Source of the DNA: Sphingomonas aurantiaca
GTDB lineage: Bacteria > Pseudomonadota > Alphaproteobacteria > Sphingomonadales > Sphingomonadaceae
Direction: 5' to 3'
Length of the DNA stretch: 64,000 nt
NCBI RefSeq assembly: GCF_003050705.1
Contig: NZ_QAOG01000003.1
Span: forward strand, 248,001 to 312,000
Shown here: positions 50,977-60,213 of the stretch, one piece after another
How the letters are laid out: the number at the start of each line of letters is the position of its first letter
Position numbering within the stretch: position 1 is the stretch's first letter
Notes under the pieces: model-generated
The model's database searches: none
What the model saw: the letters and a program-made list of their open reading frames with translations, nothing else
Told to the model about the DNA's origin: nothing
Made by a program: the position numbers and the translations under genes

Positions 50977-53175
50977 TCAACGCGAGCGCGACCCGCCCAT
51001 CCGCATCTTCTGGCTCTTTCCGTAGCGCGTCTTTCGCGTCCCCGGCTTGCCCTCGTTCGAGCGGCCCATAACGGGCGCCTTCTGCTGGTCCACGGGCAGA
51101 CCCAGTTCCTCGTTCTCCAGCTGCCGGATTTCGTCGCGCAGCCGCCCCGCGGTCTCGAATTCGAGATCGGACGCCGCCTTGCGCATCTGCTTTTCCAGAT
51201 CCTCGATATACGCACGCAGATTGTGGCCCACCATGTGCGGCCGGTCCTCGTCGATCGGGATCGTCACCTGATCCTGGCTCGCGACGTGCGCGATGATGTC
51301 GCCGATGTTGCGGCGGATCGTCGTCGGCGTGATGCCATGCTCGGTGTTGTACGCGACCTGCTTCTCGCGACGCCGCGCGGTTTCGTTCATCGCGCGCTCC
51401 ATAGAGCCCGTGACGCGGTCGGCGTACAGGATCACGCGGCCGTCGACGTTACGCGCCGCGCGACCGATCGTCTGGATCAGCGAGGTCTCGGACCGCAGGA
51501 ACCCCTCCTTGTCCGCATCGAGGATCGCGACCAGCCCGCATTCGGGAATGTCCAATCCCTCGCGCAACAGGTTGATGCCGATCAGCACGTCGTACACGCC
51601 GAGCCGCAGGTCGCGGATCAGCTCGATACGCTCCAGCGTCTCGACGTCGCTGTGCATGTAGCGGACCTTGATCCCCGCCTCGTGCATATATTCGGTCAGA
51701 TCCTCCGCCATCCGCTTGGTCAGCGTCGTGACGAGCGTCCGGTACCCTAAAGCCGTGGTCTTCCCGACCTCGACGATCAGGTCCTGCACCTGCTCCTCGA
51801 CCGGCTTGATCTCGACGGGCGGATCGATCAGCCCGGTCGGACGAATGACCTGCTCGGCGAACACGCCACCGGTCTGCTCCATCTCCCAGCTGCCCGGCGT
51901 TGCCGAGACATAGGTCGTCGGCGGGCGCATCGCGTCCCATTCGTTGAACCGCAGCGGCCGGTTGTCGATCGCGCTCGGCAGGCGGAAGCCATATTCGGCA
52001 AGCGTCAGTTTCCGCCGGTGATCGCCGCGCGACATGCCGTTGATCTGGCCGATCGTGACATGGCTCTCATCGACGAACAGCAAAGCGTTGTCGGGCAGAT
52101 ATTCGAACAGCGTGGGCGGCGGCTCGCCCGGCATCCGGCCGGTGAGGAAGCGCGAGTAATTCTCGATCCCCGCACAGCTACCGGTCGCCGCGATCATCTC
52201 GAGATCGAAGTTCGTCCGCTGCTCGAGCCGCTGCGCCTCGAGCAATTTGCCCTCGAGCACCAGTTCCTTCAGCCGCTCGGCCAGCTCGTGCTTGATCGCC
52301 TCGCCCGCCTGTTTCAGCGTCGGGCCGGGCGTCACGTAATGCGAATTCGCATAGACGCGCACCGAATTGAGCGACGCGACCTTCTTGCCGGTCAGCGGGT
52401 CGAACTCGGTGATTTCCTCGATATCGTCGCCGAAGAACGAGATACGCCACGCGCTGTCCTCGTAATGCGACGGGAAGATCTCGAGCGTGTCGCCCTTCAC
52501 GCGGAAATTGCCGCGCTGGAACGCCGCGTCGTTGCGCTTGTACTGCAGTGCGACGAGCTTGCGCACGATTTCACGCTGGTCGACCGTCGTGCCCTTCTTC
52601 AGGTCGAAGATCATCGCCGAATAGGTTTCGACCGAGCCGATGCCGTACAGGCACGAGACCGACGCGACGATGATCACGTCGTCGCGTTCGAGCAGCGCGC
52701 GGGTCGCCGAATGCCGCATCCGGTCGATCGACTCGTTGGTCGACGATTCCTTCTCGATATACGTGTCCGACCGCGCGACATACGCCTCGGGCTGGTAATA
52801 GTCGTAGTAGCTGACGAAATATTCGACCGCGTTGTCGGGGAAGAACGACTTCATCTCGCCGTAGAGCTGCGCCGCGAGGATCTTGTTCGGCGCGAGGATC
52901 AGCGCAGGCCGCTGTACGCGCTCGATCACGCTCGCCATCGTGAAGGTCTTTCCCGAGCCGGTAACGCCGAGCAGCACCTGGTCCTTCTCGCCCTCGCCGA
53001 TCGCCGAGACCAGCTCGGCGATCGCGGTCGGCTGATCGCCGGCGGGGGCGTAGTCGCTGACGAGCTTGAATCGCTTGCCGCCCTCGACCTTGGCAGGCCG
53101 CGCGGTCGGGCGGTGCGGGACGAAGCTTTCGCCGGTTTCGGGCTCGGCGAGACTGGTGCGGATTTGGATGGCCAT
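50977..53175 (-). CDS. uvrB: Excinuclease ABC subunit B
   Basis: 732 residues. DNA-damage verification helicase of nucleotide excision repair. Walker A is GVTGSGKT (70-77), and the damage-probing beta hairpin region is [11 protein letters not shown] (about 123-133). Helicase motifs continue through [17 protein letters not shown]. The C-terminal UvrC-interaction motif is in [13 protein letters not shown]. The Arg/Lys-rich tail after it is typical of alphaproteobacteria. No LexA-type box was confidently seen upstream. Confidence 0.97.
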   Translation of the reverse strand: MAIQIRTSLAEPETGESFVPHRPTARPAKVEGGKRFKLVSDYAPAGDQPTAIAELVSAIGEGEKDQVLLGVTGSGKTFTMASVIERVQRPALILAPNKILAAQLYGEMKSFFPDNAVEYFVSYYDYYQPEAYVARSDTYIEKESSTNESIDRMRHSATRALLERDDVIIVASVSCLYGIGSVETYSAMIFDLKKGTTVDQREIVRKLVALQYKRNDAAFQRGNFRVKGDTLEIFPSHYEDSAWRISFFGDDIEEITEFDPLTGKKVASLNSVRVYANSHYVTPGPTLKQAGEAIKHELAERLKELVLEGKLLEAQRLEQRTNFDLEMIAATGSCAGIENYSRFLTGRMPGEPPPTLFEYLPDNALLFVDESHVTIGQINGMSRGDHRRKLTLAEYGFRLPSAIDNRPLRFNEWDAMRPPTTYVSATPGSWEMEQTGGVFAEQVIRPTGLIDPPVEIKPVEEQVQDLIVEVGKTTALGYRTLVTTLTKRMAEDLTEYMHEAGIKVRYMHSDVETLERIELIRDLRLGVYDVLIGINLLREGLDIPECGLVAILDADKEGFLRSETSLIQTIGRAARNVDGRVILYADRVTGSMERAMNETARRREKQVAYNTEHGITPTTIRRNIGDIIAHVASQDQVTIPIDEDRPHMVGHNLRAYIEDLEKQMRKAASDLEFETAGRLRDEIRQLENEELGLPVDQQKAPVMGRSNEGKPGTRKTRYGKSQKMRMGGSRSR

Positions 53176-53246
53176 CGAGGGGGAATATGGGGAACAGGCG
53201 CGGCAACGGCAACGCCGTTGGATGCTCCATCATTCCACTAACCACC

Positions 53247-53343
53247 CGTCATCCCCGCGCAGGCGGGGATCCATAACCTACGCCGTCAGCAATTTAAGGG
53301 AGAGCGTTGCCAGTCTGGATTCCCGCCTGCGCGGGAATGACGA
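53247..53343. repeat. REP-like inverted pair, family F
   Basis: CGTCATCCCCGCGCAGGCGG then GGATCCA on the left, TGGATTCCCGCCTGCGCGGG then AATGACG on the right. It shares the outer GTCATC...GATGAC flank of family B but has a GC-richer stem. It lies between the divergent uvrB and ferredoxin-NADP reductase genes. Confidence 0.8.
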
Positions 53344-53477
53344 GCGTTTTGATGGCGGCGCTTTGTGCCCCCCCAAGCTTTGCTGTTGTTGACCCATACC
53401 CCGCGCGCCAATACTGCGACCGTTTCGCAAGCCATCGATCCGCCGACGCCCCGCCGCGCAGGCCAAGGAAAAGACGC

Positions 53478-54308
53478 ATGACCGCCCCTATCGCCGCAGA
53501 AACCCGCTCCCCCGCGCTGATCCCCGAAACCCCCGCGTTCCTCAACGCCAAGGTATTGTGGGTCCGCCACTGGAACGAACATCTGTTCAGCTTCGCGATC
53601 GAGCGCCCGTCGACCTTCCGCTTCCGCTCGGGCGAGTTCGTGATGATCGGCCTCCCCCAGGACGGCGGCAAGCCGATCATGCGCGCCTATTCGATCGCGT
53701 CCCCGCATTATTCCGAAGAGCTCGAATTCCTCTCGATCAAGGTCGAGGACGGCCCGCTGACCTCGAAGCTCCAGCTCATTCAGCCGGGCGACGAAGTGTA
53801 TCTCGGCAAGAAGCCGACCGGCACGCTGGTGCTCGACGCGCTGCTCCCCGGCAAGCGCCTCTTCATGTTCTCGACCGGCACCGGCCTCGCGCCGTTCCTC
53901 AGCCTGATGCGCGATCCCGACGTCTATGCGGCCTATGAGCAGGTCATCGTCGTGCACAGCGTGCGCCGCGTCAGCGATCTCGCCTATCACGACGAGATGG
54001 TCGGGCTGCTGGCCGAGGACCCGCTGATCGCCGACGAGGCGCAGACCCAGTTCCACTACATCCCGACCGTGACGCGCGAGCCGTTCCGCACCACGCGGCG
54101 GATCGGCGCGCTGATCGAGGATGCCTCGCTGTTCGGTCACCCGGTCCGCGGCGAGCAGAAGCTCAACCCCGAGACCGACCGCGCGATGCTGTGCGGCTCG
54201 ACCGAGATGATCAAGGAATTCGCGGTGATGCTCGAAGCGAACGGCTTCGAGGAGGGCGCGAATTCGAAGCCCGGCACGTTCGTGATCGAGCGCGCCTTCG
54301 TCGGCTGA
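53478..54308 (+). CDS. fpr: Ferredoxin--NADP reductase
   Basis: 276 residues, FAD-binding FNR fold. The flavin motif is RAYSIASPHYSEELEF; the NADP domain has MFSTGTGLAPFLSLMRDP and MLCGSTEMIKE. The C-terminus VIERAFVG is the short aromatic-free tail type of bacterial Fpr. It links NADPH and ferredoxin or flavodoxin, often in oxidative stress and Fe-S assembly. AAGGAAA precedes the ATG at 53478; the frame before it is not coding. Confidence 0.93.
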   Translation: MTAPIAAETRSPALIPETPAFLNAKVLWVRHWNEHLFSFAIERPSTFRFRSGEFVMIGLPQDGGKPIMRAYSIASPHYSEELEFLSIKVEDGPLTSKLQLIQPGDEVYLGKKPTGTLVLDALLPGKRLFMFSTGTGLAPFLSLMRDPDVYAAYEQVIVVHSVRRVSDLAYHDEMVGLLAEDPLIADEAQTQFHYIPTVTREPFRTTRRIGALIEDASLFGHPVRGEQKLNPETDRAMLCGSTEMIKEFAVMLEANGFEEGANSKPGTFVIERAFVG

Positions 54309-54314
54309 CCCCCC

Positions 54315-54405
54315 GTCATCCTGACGCCCCCCGTCATCCTGACGCCCCCCGTCATCCTGACGCCCCCCGTCATCCTGACGCCCCCCGTCATCCTGACGCC
54401 CCCCC
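54315..54405 (+). repeat. 18-bp tandem array of a REP half-site (five units)
   Basis: GTCATCCTGACGCCCCCC is repeated at 54315, 54333, 54351, 54369 and 54387, exactly 18 bp apart (the last is 19). It leads into a full family B element at 54406. Each unit contains the small dyad CGTCA-TCC-TGACG. Confidence 0.92.
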
Positions 54406-54488
54406 GTCATCCTGACGAAAGTCAGGATCCAGAGCCACATAGCGGAAGCATCGTGGCTCTGGATCCTGGGTCGAGCCCAGGATGACGG
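54406..54488. repeat. REPIN-like inverted pair, family B
   Basis: Left GTCATCCTGACGAAAGTCAG then GATCCAGAGCCA, right GGCTCTGGATCCTGGG then TCGAGCCCAGGATGACGG. The right hairpin has a changed stem (CCTGGG/CCCAGG). It sits downstream of the ferredoxin-NADP reductase gene. Confidence 0.88.
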
Positions 54489-54568
54489 ATAAGGTGGCGG
54501 GCCAAGCGCATTGTCTCGGCCGCAGAACCGTGTCGATATGCCTCCTCAAACACCAAGAGGAGAGAGTC

Positions 54569-54955
54569 ATGATCGGCTACGCAACGCTCGGCACCAACGA
54601 CATCGACGCCGCGCTCACCTTCTACGACGCGCTGCTCGCGACCGCCGGCGGCAAGCGCCTCATGCAGATGCCCGACGATCGCAAGCTGACCTTCTACGGC
54701 GCCGGCGCGGCCAAGCCGATGCTCGTTATCGGCAAGCCCTATGACGGCCAGGCCGCGACCGCCGGCAACGGCACGATGGTCGCGCTGGCCGCGGATTCGC
54801 GCGCGCAGGTCGACCAGGTCCATGCCAAGGCGATCGAACTCGGCGGCGCGGACGAAGGCGCCCCCGGCATCCGTGGCCCCGAAGACATGGGCTTCTACGG
54901 CGCCTATTTCCGCGATCTCGACGGCAACAAGCTCTGCGTGTTCAAGATGGGGTGA
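54569..54955 (+). CDS. VOC family (glyoxalase-fold) protein
   Basis: 128 residues. Two beta-alpha-beta-beta-beta units: GYATLGTNDIDAALTFYDAL at the start and GFYGAYFRDLDGNKLCVFK at the end, the common VOC pattern with a C-terminal aromatic/Asp-rich strand. The first-unit metal His is absent (GYATLGT), so it may not be a typical glyoxalase. AGAGGAGAGAG lies before the ATG. Substrate unknown. Confidence 0.88.
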   Translation: MIGYATLGTNDIDAALTFYDALLATAGGKRLMQMPDDRKLTFYGAGAAKPMLVIGKPYDGQAATAGNGTMVALAADSRAQVDQVHAKAIELGGADEGAPGIRGPEDMGFYGAYFRDLDGNKLCVFKMG

Positions 54956-54977
54956 GCGGCGGGTCCGGTTGGGCGAT

Positions 54978-55117
54978 CACCACCCCGACTGAGTCACCAC
55001 CCCAGCCTAATATACCACCCCGGCGAAGGCCGGGGCCCAATTGGAAAGGTGGCAGTAATGAAGCGCGGTCCACTGCCAGCAGCCTCCCCCAATTGGGCCC
55101 CGGCCTCCGCCGGGGGG
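54978..55117. repeat. REPIN-like inverted pair, family A, with degenerate half-units
   Basis: The full pair is at 55014-55117 (CCCCGGCGAAGGCCGGGGCC / GGGCCCCGGCCTCCGCCGGG). Just before it, ACCACCCC recurs at 54979, 54996 and 55014, spacing 17 and 18, resembling the start of the tandem array at 23451. Confidence 0.8.
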
Positions 55118-55168
55118 GCAGCTATCCATTGGACGACACGTCGAGCTTTCTGAACTCAATAACTCGGC

Positions 55169-56341
55169 CTACCGCAATGCCCGAACCGCTGCCGTATCGA
55201 GGCACTTCAACAATGCCACCCGCGGCATCGGCGTCCCCGTCACCGGCTTCACATACCCAGCAACCTCCACCGGCCGCCCGATCGCGACCGGCGCGAAGCC
55301 GCTCTGCCCGGTACACCGCATCGCCGCCGCCAGCAGCTTCGGCGGCGTGTCATACCCCTCGAACGACAGCCGGAACGTCCCCCAGTGGATCGGAATCGCC
55401 TGCGCCGCACCCAGCCGTCGATAGACCTCGACCGCGTCGACCGGCCCGATATGGCTCCCCGACTCCATCTGCCCATCGACGAACCGGAACGCGCCGATCG
55501 GGATCAGCGCCAGCCGGATCGGGCCGAGCGCTGCGGCCTCGACCGGCCACCTGCCGTCGCCCATCCCCGTATCACCCGCAAAGAACACATTGCCGCCCGG
55601 CAGCGTTACCACGAAGCTCGACCACAAGGCGCGGTTGCGGTCGCTGAACCAGCGGCTGCCCCAATGATGGTTGCGAGTCACGCTGACCGACACGCCCGGC
55701 TTGATCGCCACCCGCTGCCCCCAATCGAGCGCGGTCGCCGTCGCGCCGGTCTGCCCGATCACGCTGTCGTTCCCAAGGCTTGTGACGATCCGCGGCCGAT
55801 CACGCTGCCACAGCCGCGCCAGCGTCGCCTTGTCGAGATGGTCGTAATGATCATGGCTGACCAGCACGAGATCGATCTTCGGCAGCGCATCGAACGCGAT
55901 CCCGGGCTCGGCGACCCGACGCGGCCCCGCGCCGAGCGGCCCCGCCGTCTGCGCCCACACCGGATCGGTCAGGATGTTGAGCCCCTGCGTCTGGATCAGG
56001 ACGCTGGCATGGCCCACCCACGTCACGACCATCCGCTCGCCCTCGACGCGCGCGGGCGGCGCGATCGGTCGCACCGCCACGGACTTGGGCCAGGCCGGCC
56101 GCCCGTCGCTCCCCGTGAAATAGCGCCAGAAGAAGCTCGCGCGCCCGCCCCCCGCCGGCTGGATCTGCTGCGTATCGGCGTCGTTGTCGGGATTCGCAAA
56201 GCGCGCGCCGTCGAAATGCGCCGTCGCCGGCCCCCGATAATAGATCCGGTCGAGGAACCTCGGGACGATCGTCACCGCCAGCGCGACGACCACGACCGTC
56301 AGCAGAACGACACTCCCGACGATCTTCAACACCAGCCGCAC
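55169..56341 (-). CDS. Membrane-anchored MBL-fold hydrolase (NAPE-PLD/UlaG-like)
   Basis: 390 residues. An N-terminal membrane helix (about 5-27) precedes a metallo-beta-lactamase domain: VTWVGHASVLIQ, the metal motif SHDHYDHLD, RNHHWGSRW, FFAGDTGMGD and IPIHWGTF. The pattern fits the lipid-hydrolysing NAPE-PLD-like branch. The start is GTG with GGGGAA upstream. Likely faces the periplasm; substrate inferred only at class level. Confidence 0.88.
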   Translation of the reverse strand: MRLVLKIVGSVVLLTVVVVALAVTIVPRFLDRIYYRGPATAHFDGARFANPDNDADTQQIQPAGGGRASFFWRYFTGSDGRPAWPKSVAVRPIAPPARVEGERMVVTWVGHASVLIQTQGLNILTDPVWAQTAGPLGAGPRRVAEPGIAFDALPKIDLVLVSHDHYDHLDKATLARLWQRDRPRIVTSLGNDSVIGQTGATATALDWGQRVAIKPGVSVSVTRNHHWGSRWFSDRNRALWSSFVVTLPGGNVFFAGDTGMGDGRWPVEAAALGPIRLALIPIGAFRFVDGQMESGSHIGPVDAVEVYRRLGAAQAIPIHWGTFRLSFEGYDTPPKLLAAAMRCTGQSGFAPVAIGRPVEVAGYVKPVTGTPMPRVALLKCLDTAAVRALR

Positions 56342-56450
56342 GTCGTTCCCCTATCCGTTGCCGGTGCGTAACGCATCGTCGCGACCATCGTTCAGACCGC
56401 TTGGCGCGAGGCCGCAACCCCGATAGCCTCGCGCCAAAGGGGATTCAAAA

Positions 56451-58031
56451 ATGCGTAAGCTTATCATCGGGCTATTGCTCGCCACCGCGATTCCAGCGGC
56501 GGCATATTCGAAGACGGTCATGGTCGAGGAACAGTCGATCGACCAGCTCCAGGCGATGATGACCGCGGGCAAGGCGAGCAGCGTCGATCTCGTCCGCGCC
56601 TATCGCGCGCGGATCGCAGCGATGGACCGCACCGGCCCGGCGTTGCGCAGCGTGATCGCGCTCAACCCGGGCGCGGAGGCGCAGGCCAGGGCACTCGACG
56701 CCGAACGCAAGGCCGGACGCATCCGTGGTCCGCTCCACGGCGTGCCCGTGCTGATCAAGGACAATGTCGAGACCGCCGACGCGATGCCGACCACCGCAGG
56801 CAGCCTCGCGCTCAAGGACAACATGACTCGTCGCGACGCGCCCGTGGTGGCGCAGTTGCGCGCGGCAGGCGCGGTGATCCTCGGCAAGACCAACCTCAGC
56901 GAATGGGCGAACATCCGCTCGACCCGGTCGATGAGCGGCTGGAGCGCGGTCGGCGGTCTGGTCCGCAACCCCTATGCGCTTGATCGCACCGCCTGCGGCT
57001 CGTCGAGCGGCTCGGGCGCCGCGATCGCGGCCAGCTTCGCGGCGGCGGCGATCGGCACGGAGACCGACGGCTCGGTCGTCTGCCCGTCGTCGATCAACGG
57101 GCTGGTCGGGCTGAAGCCCACGCTCGGCCTCGTCAGCCGCACGCACGTCGTGCCGATCAGCCACAGCCAGGATACGCCCGGCCCGATGGCGCGCAGCGTG
57201 CGCGACGTCGCGACGATGCTCTCGGCGATGATCGCGGCCGACCCGGGCGATCCTGCGACCGCGGGGGCAGGGGCCTATCGGCGCGACTATGCCGCCGCGC
57301 TCTCGACCAGCGCGCTGTCGGGCCTGCGCGTCGGCGTGCTCCGGCCCGAGATGACCGCGGACGTCGCCGCCAGATACCAGGCGGCGCTCGACGTGCTGAA
57401 GGCCGCAGGCGCGGTGCTCGTCGAGATCAAGCAACCCAAGCTGGACGGCCTCGGCGAGGCGGAATTGCTGGTCCTCCAGACCGAACTAAAGGCCGATCTC
57501 GACACCTATCTCGCGACCACCCCCGCGGCGGTCCGCACGCGCTCGCTCGATCAGGTGATCGCGTTCAACACCGCGAACGCCGCGACCGAAATGCCGTTCT
57601 TCGCGCAGGAGACGTTCGACGCGGCGGCCAAGACCAAGGGCCTGAACGACCCCGCCTACAAGGCCGCGCGCGCGAAATCGCTGCGTCTGGCAGGTGCGGA
57701 GGGGATCGACGCGATGCTCAAGACCGCCGGCGCGACCGTACTGGTCGAGCCGACCTACGGCCCCGCCTGGCTCAGCGAACCCGTCTACGGCGATCAGTAT
57801 GGCGGCCCGAGCTCGAGCGAACTCCCGGCGGTCGCGGGCTATCCGAACCTGACCGTGCCGATGGGGCTGGCCCGCGGCCTGCCGGTCGGCCTGTCGTTCA
57901 TCGCCACCAAATACGGCGACGCAGCGGTGCTCGGCGCCGGCTATGCCTATGAACAGCGCGCAAAGGCCCGCGTCGCGCCTCGCTACCGACCGACCGCCGA
58001 CGTCGGCCCCGGGTTGGAAGCGGCCCGCTAG
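56451..58031 (+). CDS. Secreted amidase (amidase signature family)
   Basis: 526 residues with a signal peptide (about 1-20, ending AAAYS). The catalytic triad is Lys103 (VPVLIKDN), a cis-Ser in the 184-186 cluster (ACGSSSGSG), and Ser208 (TETDGSVVCPS). The spacing of 24 between Ser184 and Ser208 is the family norm. AAAGGGG lies before the ATG. A periplasmic amide hydrolase; substrate unknown. Divergent from the MBL-fold gene. Confidence 0.92.
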   Translation: MRKLIIGLLLATAIPAAAYSKTVMVEEQSIDQLQAMMTAGKASSVDLVRAYRARIAAMDRTGPALRSVIALNPGAEAQARALDAERKAGRIRGPLHGVPVLIKDNVETADAMPTTAGSLALKDNMTRRDAPVVAQLRAAGAVILGKTNLSEWANIRSTRSMSGWSAVGGLVRNPYALDRTACGSSSGSGAAIAASFAAAAIGTETDGSVVCPSSINGLVGLKPTLGLVSRTHVVPISHSQDTPGPMARSVRDVATMLSAMIAADPGDPATAGAGAYRRDYAAALSTSALSGLRVGVLRPEMTADVAARYQAALDVLKAAGAVLVEIKQPKLDGLGEAELLVLQTELKADLDTYLATTPAAVRTRSLDQVIAFNTANAATEMPFFAQETFDAAAKTKGLNDPAYKAARAKSLRLAGAEGIDAMLKTAGATVLVEPTYGPAWLSEPVYGDQYGGPSSSELPAVAGYPNLTVPMGLARGLPVGLSFIATKYGDAAVLGAGYAYEQRAKARVAPRYRPTADVGPGLEAAR

Positions 58032-58044
58032 CCGCCCAAACCTA

Positions 58045-58126
58045 CCGTCATCCTGACGAAAGTCAGGACCCAGAGTAAAGAGCGTGGCGCCAATGGCTCT
58101 GGGTCCTGACGTTCGTCAGGATGACG
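58045..58126. repeat. REPIN-like inverted pair, family B
   Basis: CCGTCATCCTGACGAAAGTC on the left and GACGTTCGTCAGGATGACGG on the right, with CAGGACCCAGAG/CTCTGGGTCCTG inner flanks. It lies after the amidase stop, between convergent genes. Confidence 0.88.
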
Positions 58127-58168
58127 GGTGGGGGACTGTGTGCGTCGAAGCGGACGGGGGAAAAGGGT

Positions 58169-58561
58169 TCAGCTCGCCCGCCGCGCGAAATTCCACTGCC
58201 ACAGCATCAGCACCGGCACGACCACCGTCTCCATCACCAGCCCGAGCACATGCCCCTGCGACGGTACCCCCACCGCCAGCAGCGAAACCCCGCGCGACAG
58301 TCCCCCCACGACGATCAACCCGCCCAGCAACCGGAACCGCGCGCCCTTGCGCTCGACATCCGGAATGCAGCTGACGAAGCCCAGTCCCGTCGCAAAGAAG
58401 ATCCCCGAGATATAGCGGAAATGGCTGTCCAGATCGCGCGGCACGTCGGTCAGGTGCCCGAACGGCGCAGGCCCATGCAGCACGCCCTGGCCGCCGACGA
58501 TCAACGGCAACAGGCACGCGACCGCGATCACCGCCTGCAACACGCGCTTTTCGACGATCAC
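58169..58561 (-). CDS. DUF4345-type small membrane protein
   Basis: 130 residues, four hydrophobic helices. Helix 1 is near the start (VLQAVIAVACLLPLIVGG), then an FRYISGIFFATGLGF helix, and two C-terminal helices. This is the DUF4345 layout, function unknown. The start is GTG at 58561, overlapping the stop of the upstream gene (GTGA), with AAGGA upstream. Co-transcribed with the DUF2721 gene. Confidence 0.82.
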   Translation of the reverse strand: MIVEKRVLQAVIAVACLLPLIVGGQGVLHGPAPFGHLTDVPRDLDSHFRYISGIFFATGLGFVSCIPDVERKGARFRLLGGLIVVGGLSRGVSLLAVGVPSQGHVLGLVMETVVVPVLMLWQWNFARRAS

Positions 58562-59016
58562 GAAAGGTCCTTGAGCAATTCCGGCCGGATCCGGAACGCG
58601 CGCAGCGAGATCCGCACCTCGACGATGAACGACACGAGCGCCGCGATCAGCAGGATCATCGCGAGGATGAAGCACAACGCGACCGCAGTCCCGAAATGCA
58701 GCTTGGCCAGCTCGGCGATGAACAGCAGCGCGATCAGCACGCAGGTCATGATCGCGCTCGACACCGCGAGGAACAGTGCGGCGTTGATGATCGTCATCCG
58801 CCGGTCGAGCAGGCGAAGCTCCCAGACGTAGCGATGATGGTCGGGCCCCGTAATGCTGCCATGCATCAGCTCGAGCTTCCGCGCGCGGTCGATCACGCGC
58901 GACAGGCGCCCCGCCAGCACGTTGAGCAGCTGCCCGATCCCCGCCAGCATGAACACCGGGGCAAGCGAGAGCTGGATCGTCTGGGCGATGGTCGAGATGG
59001 CGGGGATCGTCGGCAT
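58558..59016 (-). CDS. DUF2721 membrane protein
   Basis: 152 residues. The N-terminal helix SLAPVFMLAGIGQLLNVLAG is followed by the conserved basic segment RLSRVIDRARKLE. Two long hydrophobic helices are at about 72-95 and 105-130. This matches the DUF2721 family, function unknown. The ATG at 59016 is followed by PTIPAIST; the ribosome site is modest. Confidence 0.85.
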   Translation of the reverse strand: MPTIPAISTIAQTIQLSLAPVFMLAGIGQLLNVLAGRLSRVIDRARKLELMHGSITGPDHHRYVWELRLLDRRMTIINAALFLAVSSAIMTCVLIALLFIAELAKLHFGTAVALCFILAMILLIAALVSFIVEVRISLRAFRIRPELLKDLS

Positions 59017-59109
59017 GATGCCACCATGGTGGGGAATGCGCGCGATTGCAAAAGGCCGCGTCTGCAAAAGAGCATGCAATCGTAACCTTCTGCGCGGTAT
59101 CCAGGGGCC

Positions 59110-60204
59110 ATGTCCAAGCCGATGCTCCTGGCCGACTTCGTCCGGCTGCCCCCCATCGTCCGCGGCGACGTGGTCGAGGGGCTGGCCGCCGCGATCGATA
59201 TCGTCGCCGAGCGCGGCGCGCAGAGCCACCGCTTCCTGCGCTTCGGCTGGTACGCCGCCGCGCTCGCCGCCTATGGCGGGCAGGCGCGGACGCTGGTGGT
59301 CGAGCAGGAGGATGCGCCCGTATTGGCGCTGCCGTTCGTGCCGCTCGGTCCTCGCGCGCTCCGGCTGGCGACGATCCCCGGCTGCTACTGGCCGTTCCGC
59401 AGCTTCGGCCTCGCGCTCGACGCCGGCGAGGCTGCGCTCAAGACCGCGCTGTCGACGCTGGGGGCTCACGTCAACGGCCTGCGGATCGGCCCCGTTCATG
59501 ACGACGACCCCGCCGCCACCGCGCTGATCGCGGCGGCGCGTGCAAGCGGCTGGGCCGCGATCGACCGGCCGATCGGGCAGAACTGGTCGCTCGATCTCCG
59601 CCCCGCCGCCGACGGCCAGCCCTGGCCGCGCAACTCGACGCTGCGCAAGAACCGCTTCCACGAAAAGCATCTCGCCGAGCACGGTGCGCTCGACTGGCGT
59701 TTCCTGTCGGGCACGGACTGGCCCGCCGCGTTCGCTGGTCTCGGCGCGGTCGAGCAGACGAGCTGGATCGCGCACGCCACCGATCGCACCGACATGAAAT
59801 TCACCACCGACGGCCATCTCGCCTTCTGGCAGGCCGCGGTCGCCGACCCGGTGCTCGCGGGCATGTTCCGCGCCGCGCTGCTCAGCGTCGAGGGGGCGCC
59901 CGCCGCCTTCTCGTTCGACATCGATACCGGCGCGCTGCTGTACGCGATCGCCAACAGCTACGACCCGCGCTTTGCCAAACAGTCGCCGGGCAAGCTGCTC
60001 TACTGGCGCAACCTGGTGGCCGCGCAGGCGCGCGGCATCCAGCGGGTCGACTGGGGCGCGGGCGACAGCGGCTACAAGCAGGTCATCGGCGCCACCGCCG
60101 ACGCGCAGATCCGCGACTGGATCCTGCTGCGCCCCGGCCTGCCCGCGACGATCGGCCGCCTGCTCGGCCGGCTATGGCGCCGGAGCGGCCAGCGCGGCCG
60201 CTGA
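59110..60204 (+). CDS. GNAT-fold acetyltransferase, CelD/BcsL-like
   Basis: 364 residues. Two tandem GNAT-like halves. The C-terminal half contains RKNRFHEKHLAEHG, then AAFSFDIDTGALLYAIANSYDP and SPGKLLYWRNL, the pattern of Acetyltransf_6 (CelD/FemAB-like) proteins. These are often linked to cell-surface polysaccharide or peptidoglycan amino-acid transfer. It is soluble. Role here unproven; the EPS locus is 40 kb away. Confidence 0.82.
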   Translation: MSKPMLLADFVRLPPIVRGDVVEGLAAAIDIVAERGAQSHRFLRFGWYAAALAAYGGQARTLVVEQEDAPVLALPFVPLGPRALRLATIPGCYWPFRSFGLALDAGEAALKTALSTLGAHVNGLRIGPVHDDDPAATALIAAARASGWAAIDRPIGQNWSLDLRPAADGQPWPRNSTLRKNRFHEKHLAEHGALDWRFLSGTDWPAAFAGLGAVEQTSWIAHATDRTDMKFTTDGHLAFWQAAVADPVLAGMFRAALLSVEGAPAAFSFDIDTGALLYAIANSYDPRFAKQSPGKLLYWRNLVAAQARGIQRVDWGAGDSGYKQVIGATADAQIRDWILLRPGLPATIGRLLGRLWRRSGQRGR

Positions 60205-60213
60205 CGCGCAAAC

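Noticed and set aside
54315..54420. CRISPR-like array
   Set aside because: Direct 18-bp units follow each other without spacers, there are no cas genes, and the unit is a half of a REP element found elsewhere.
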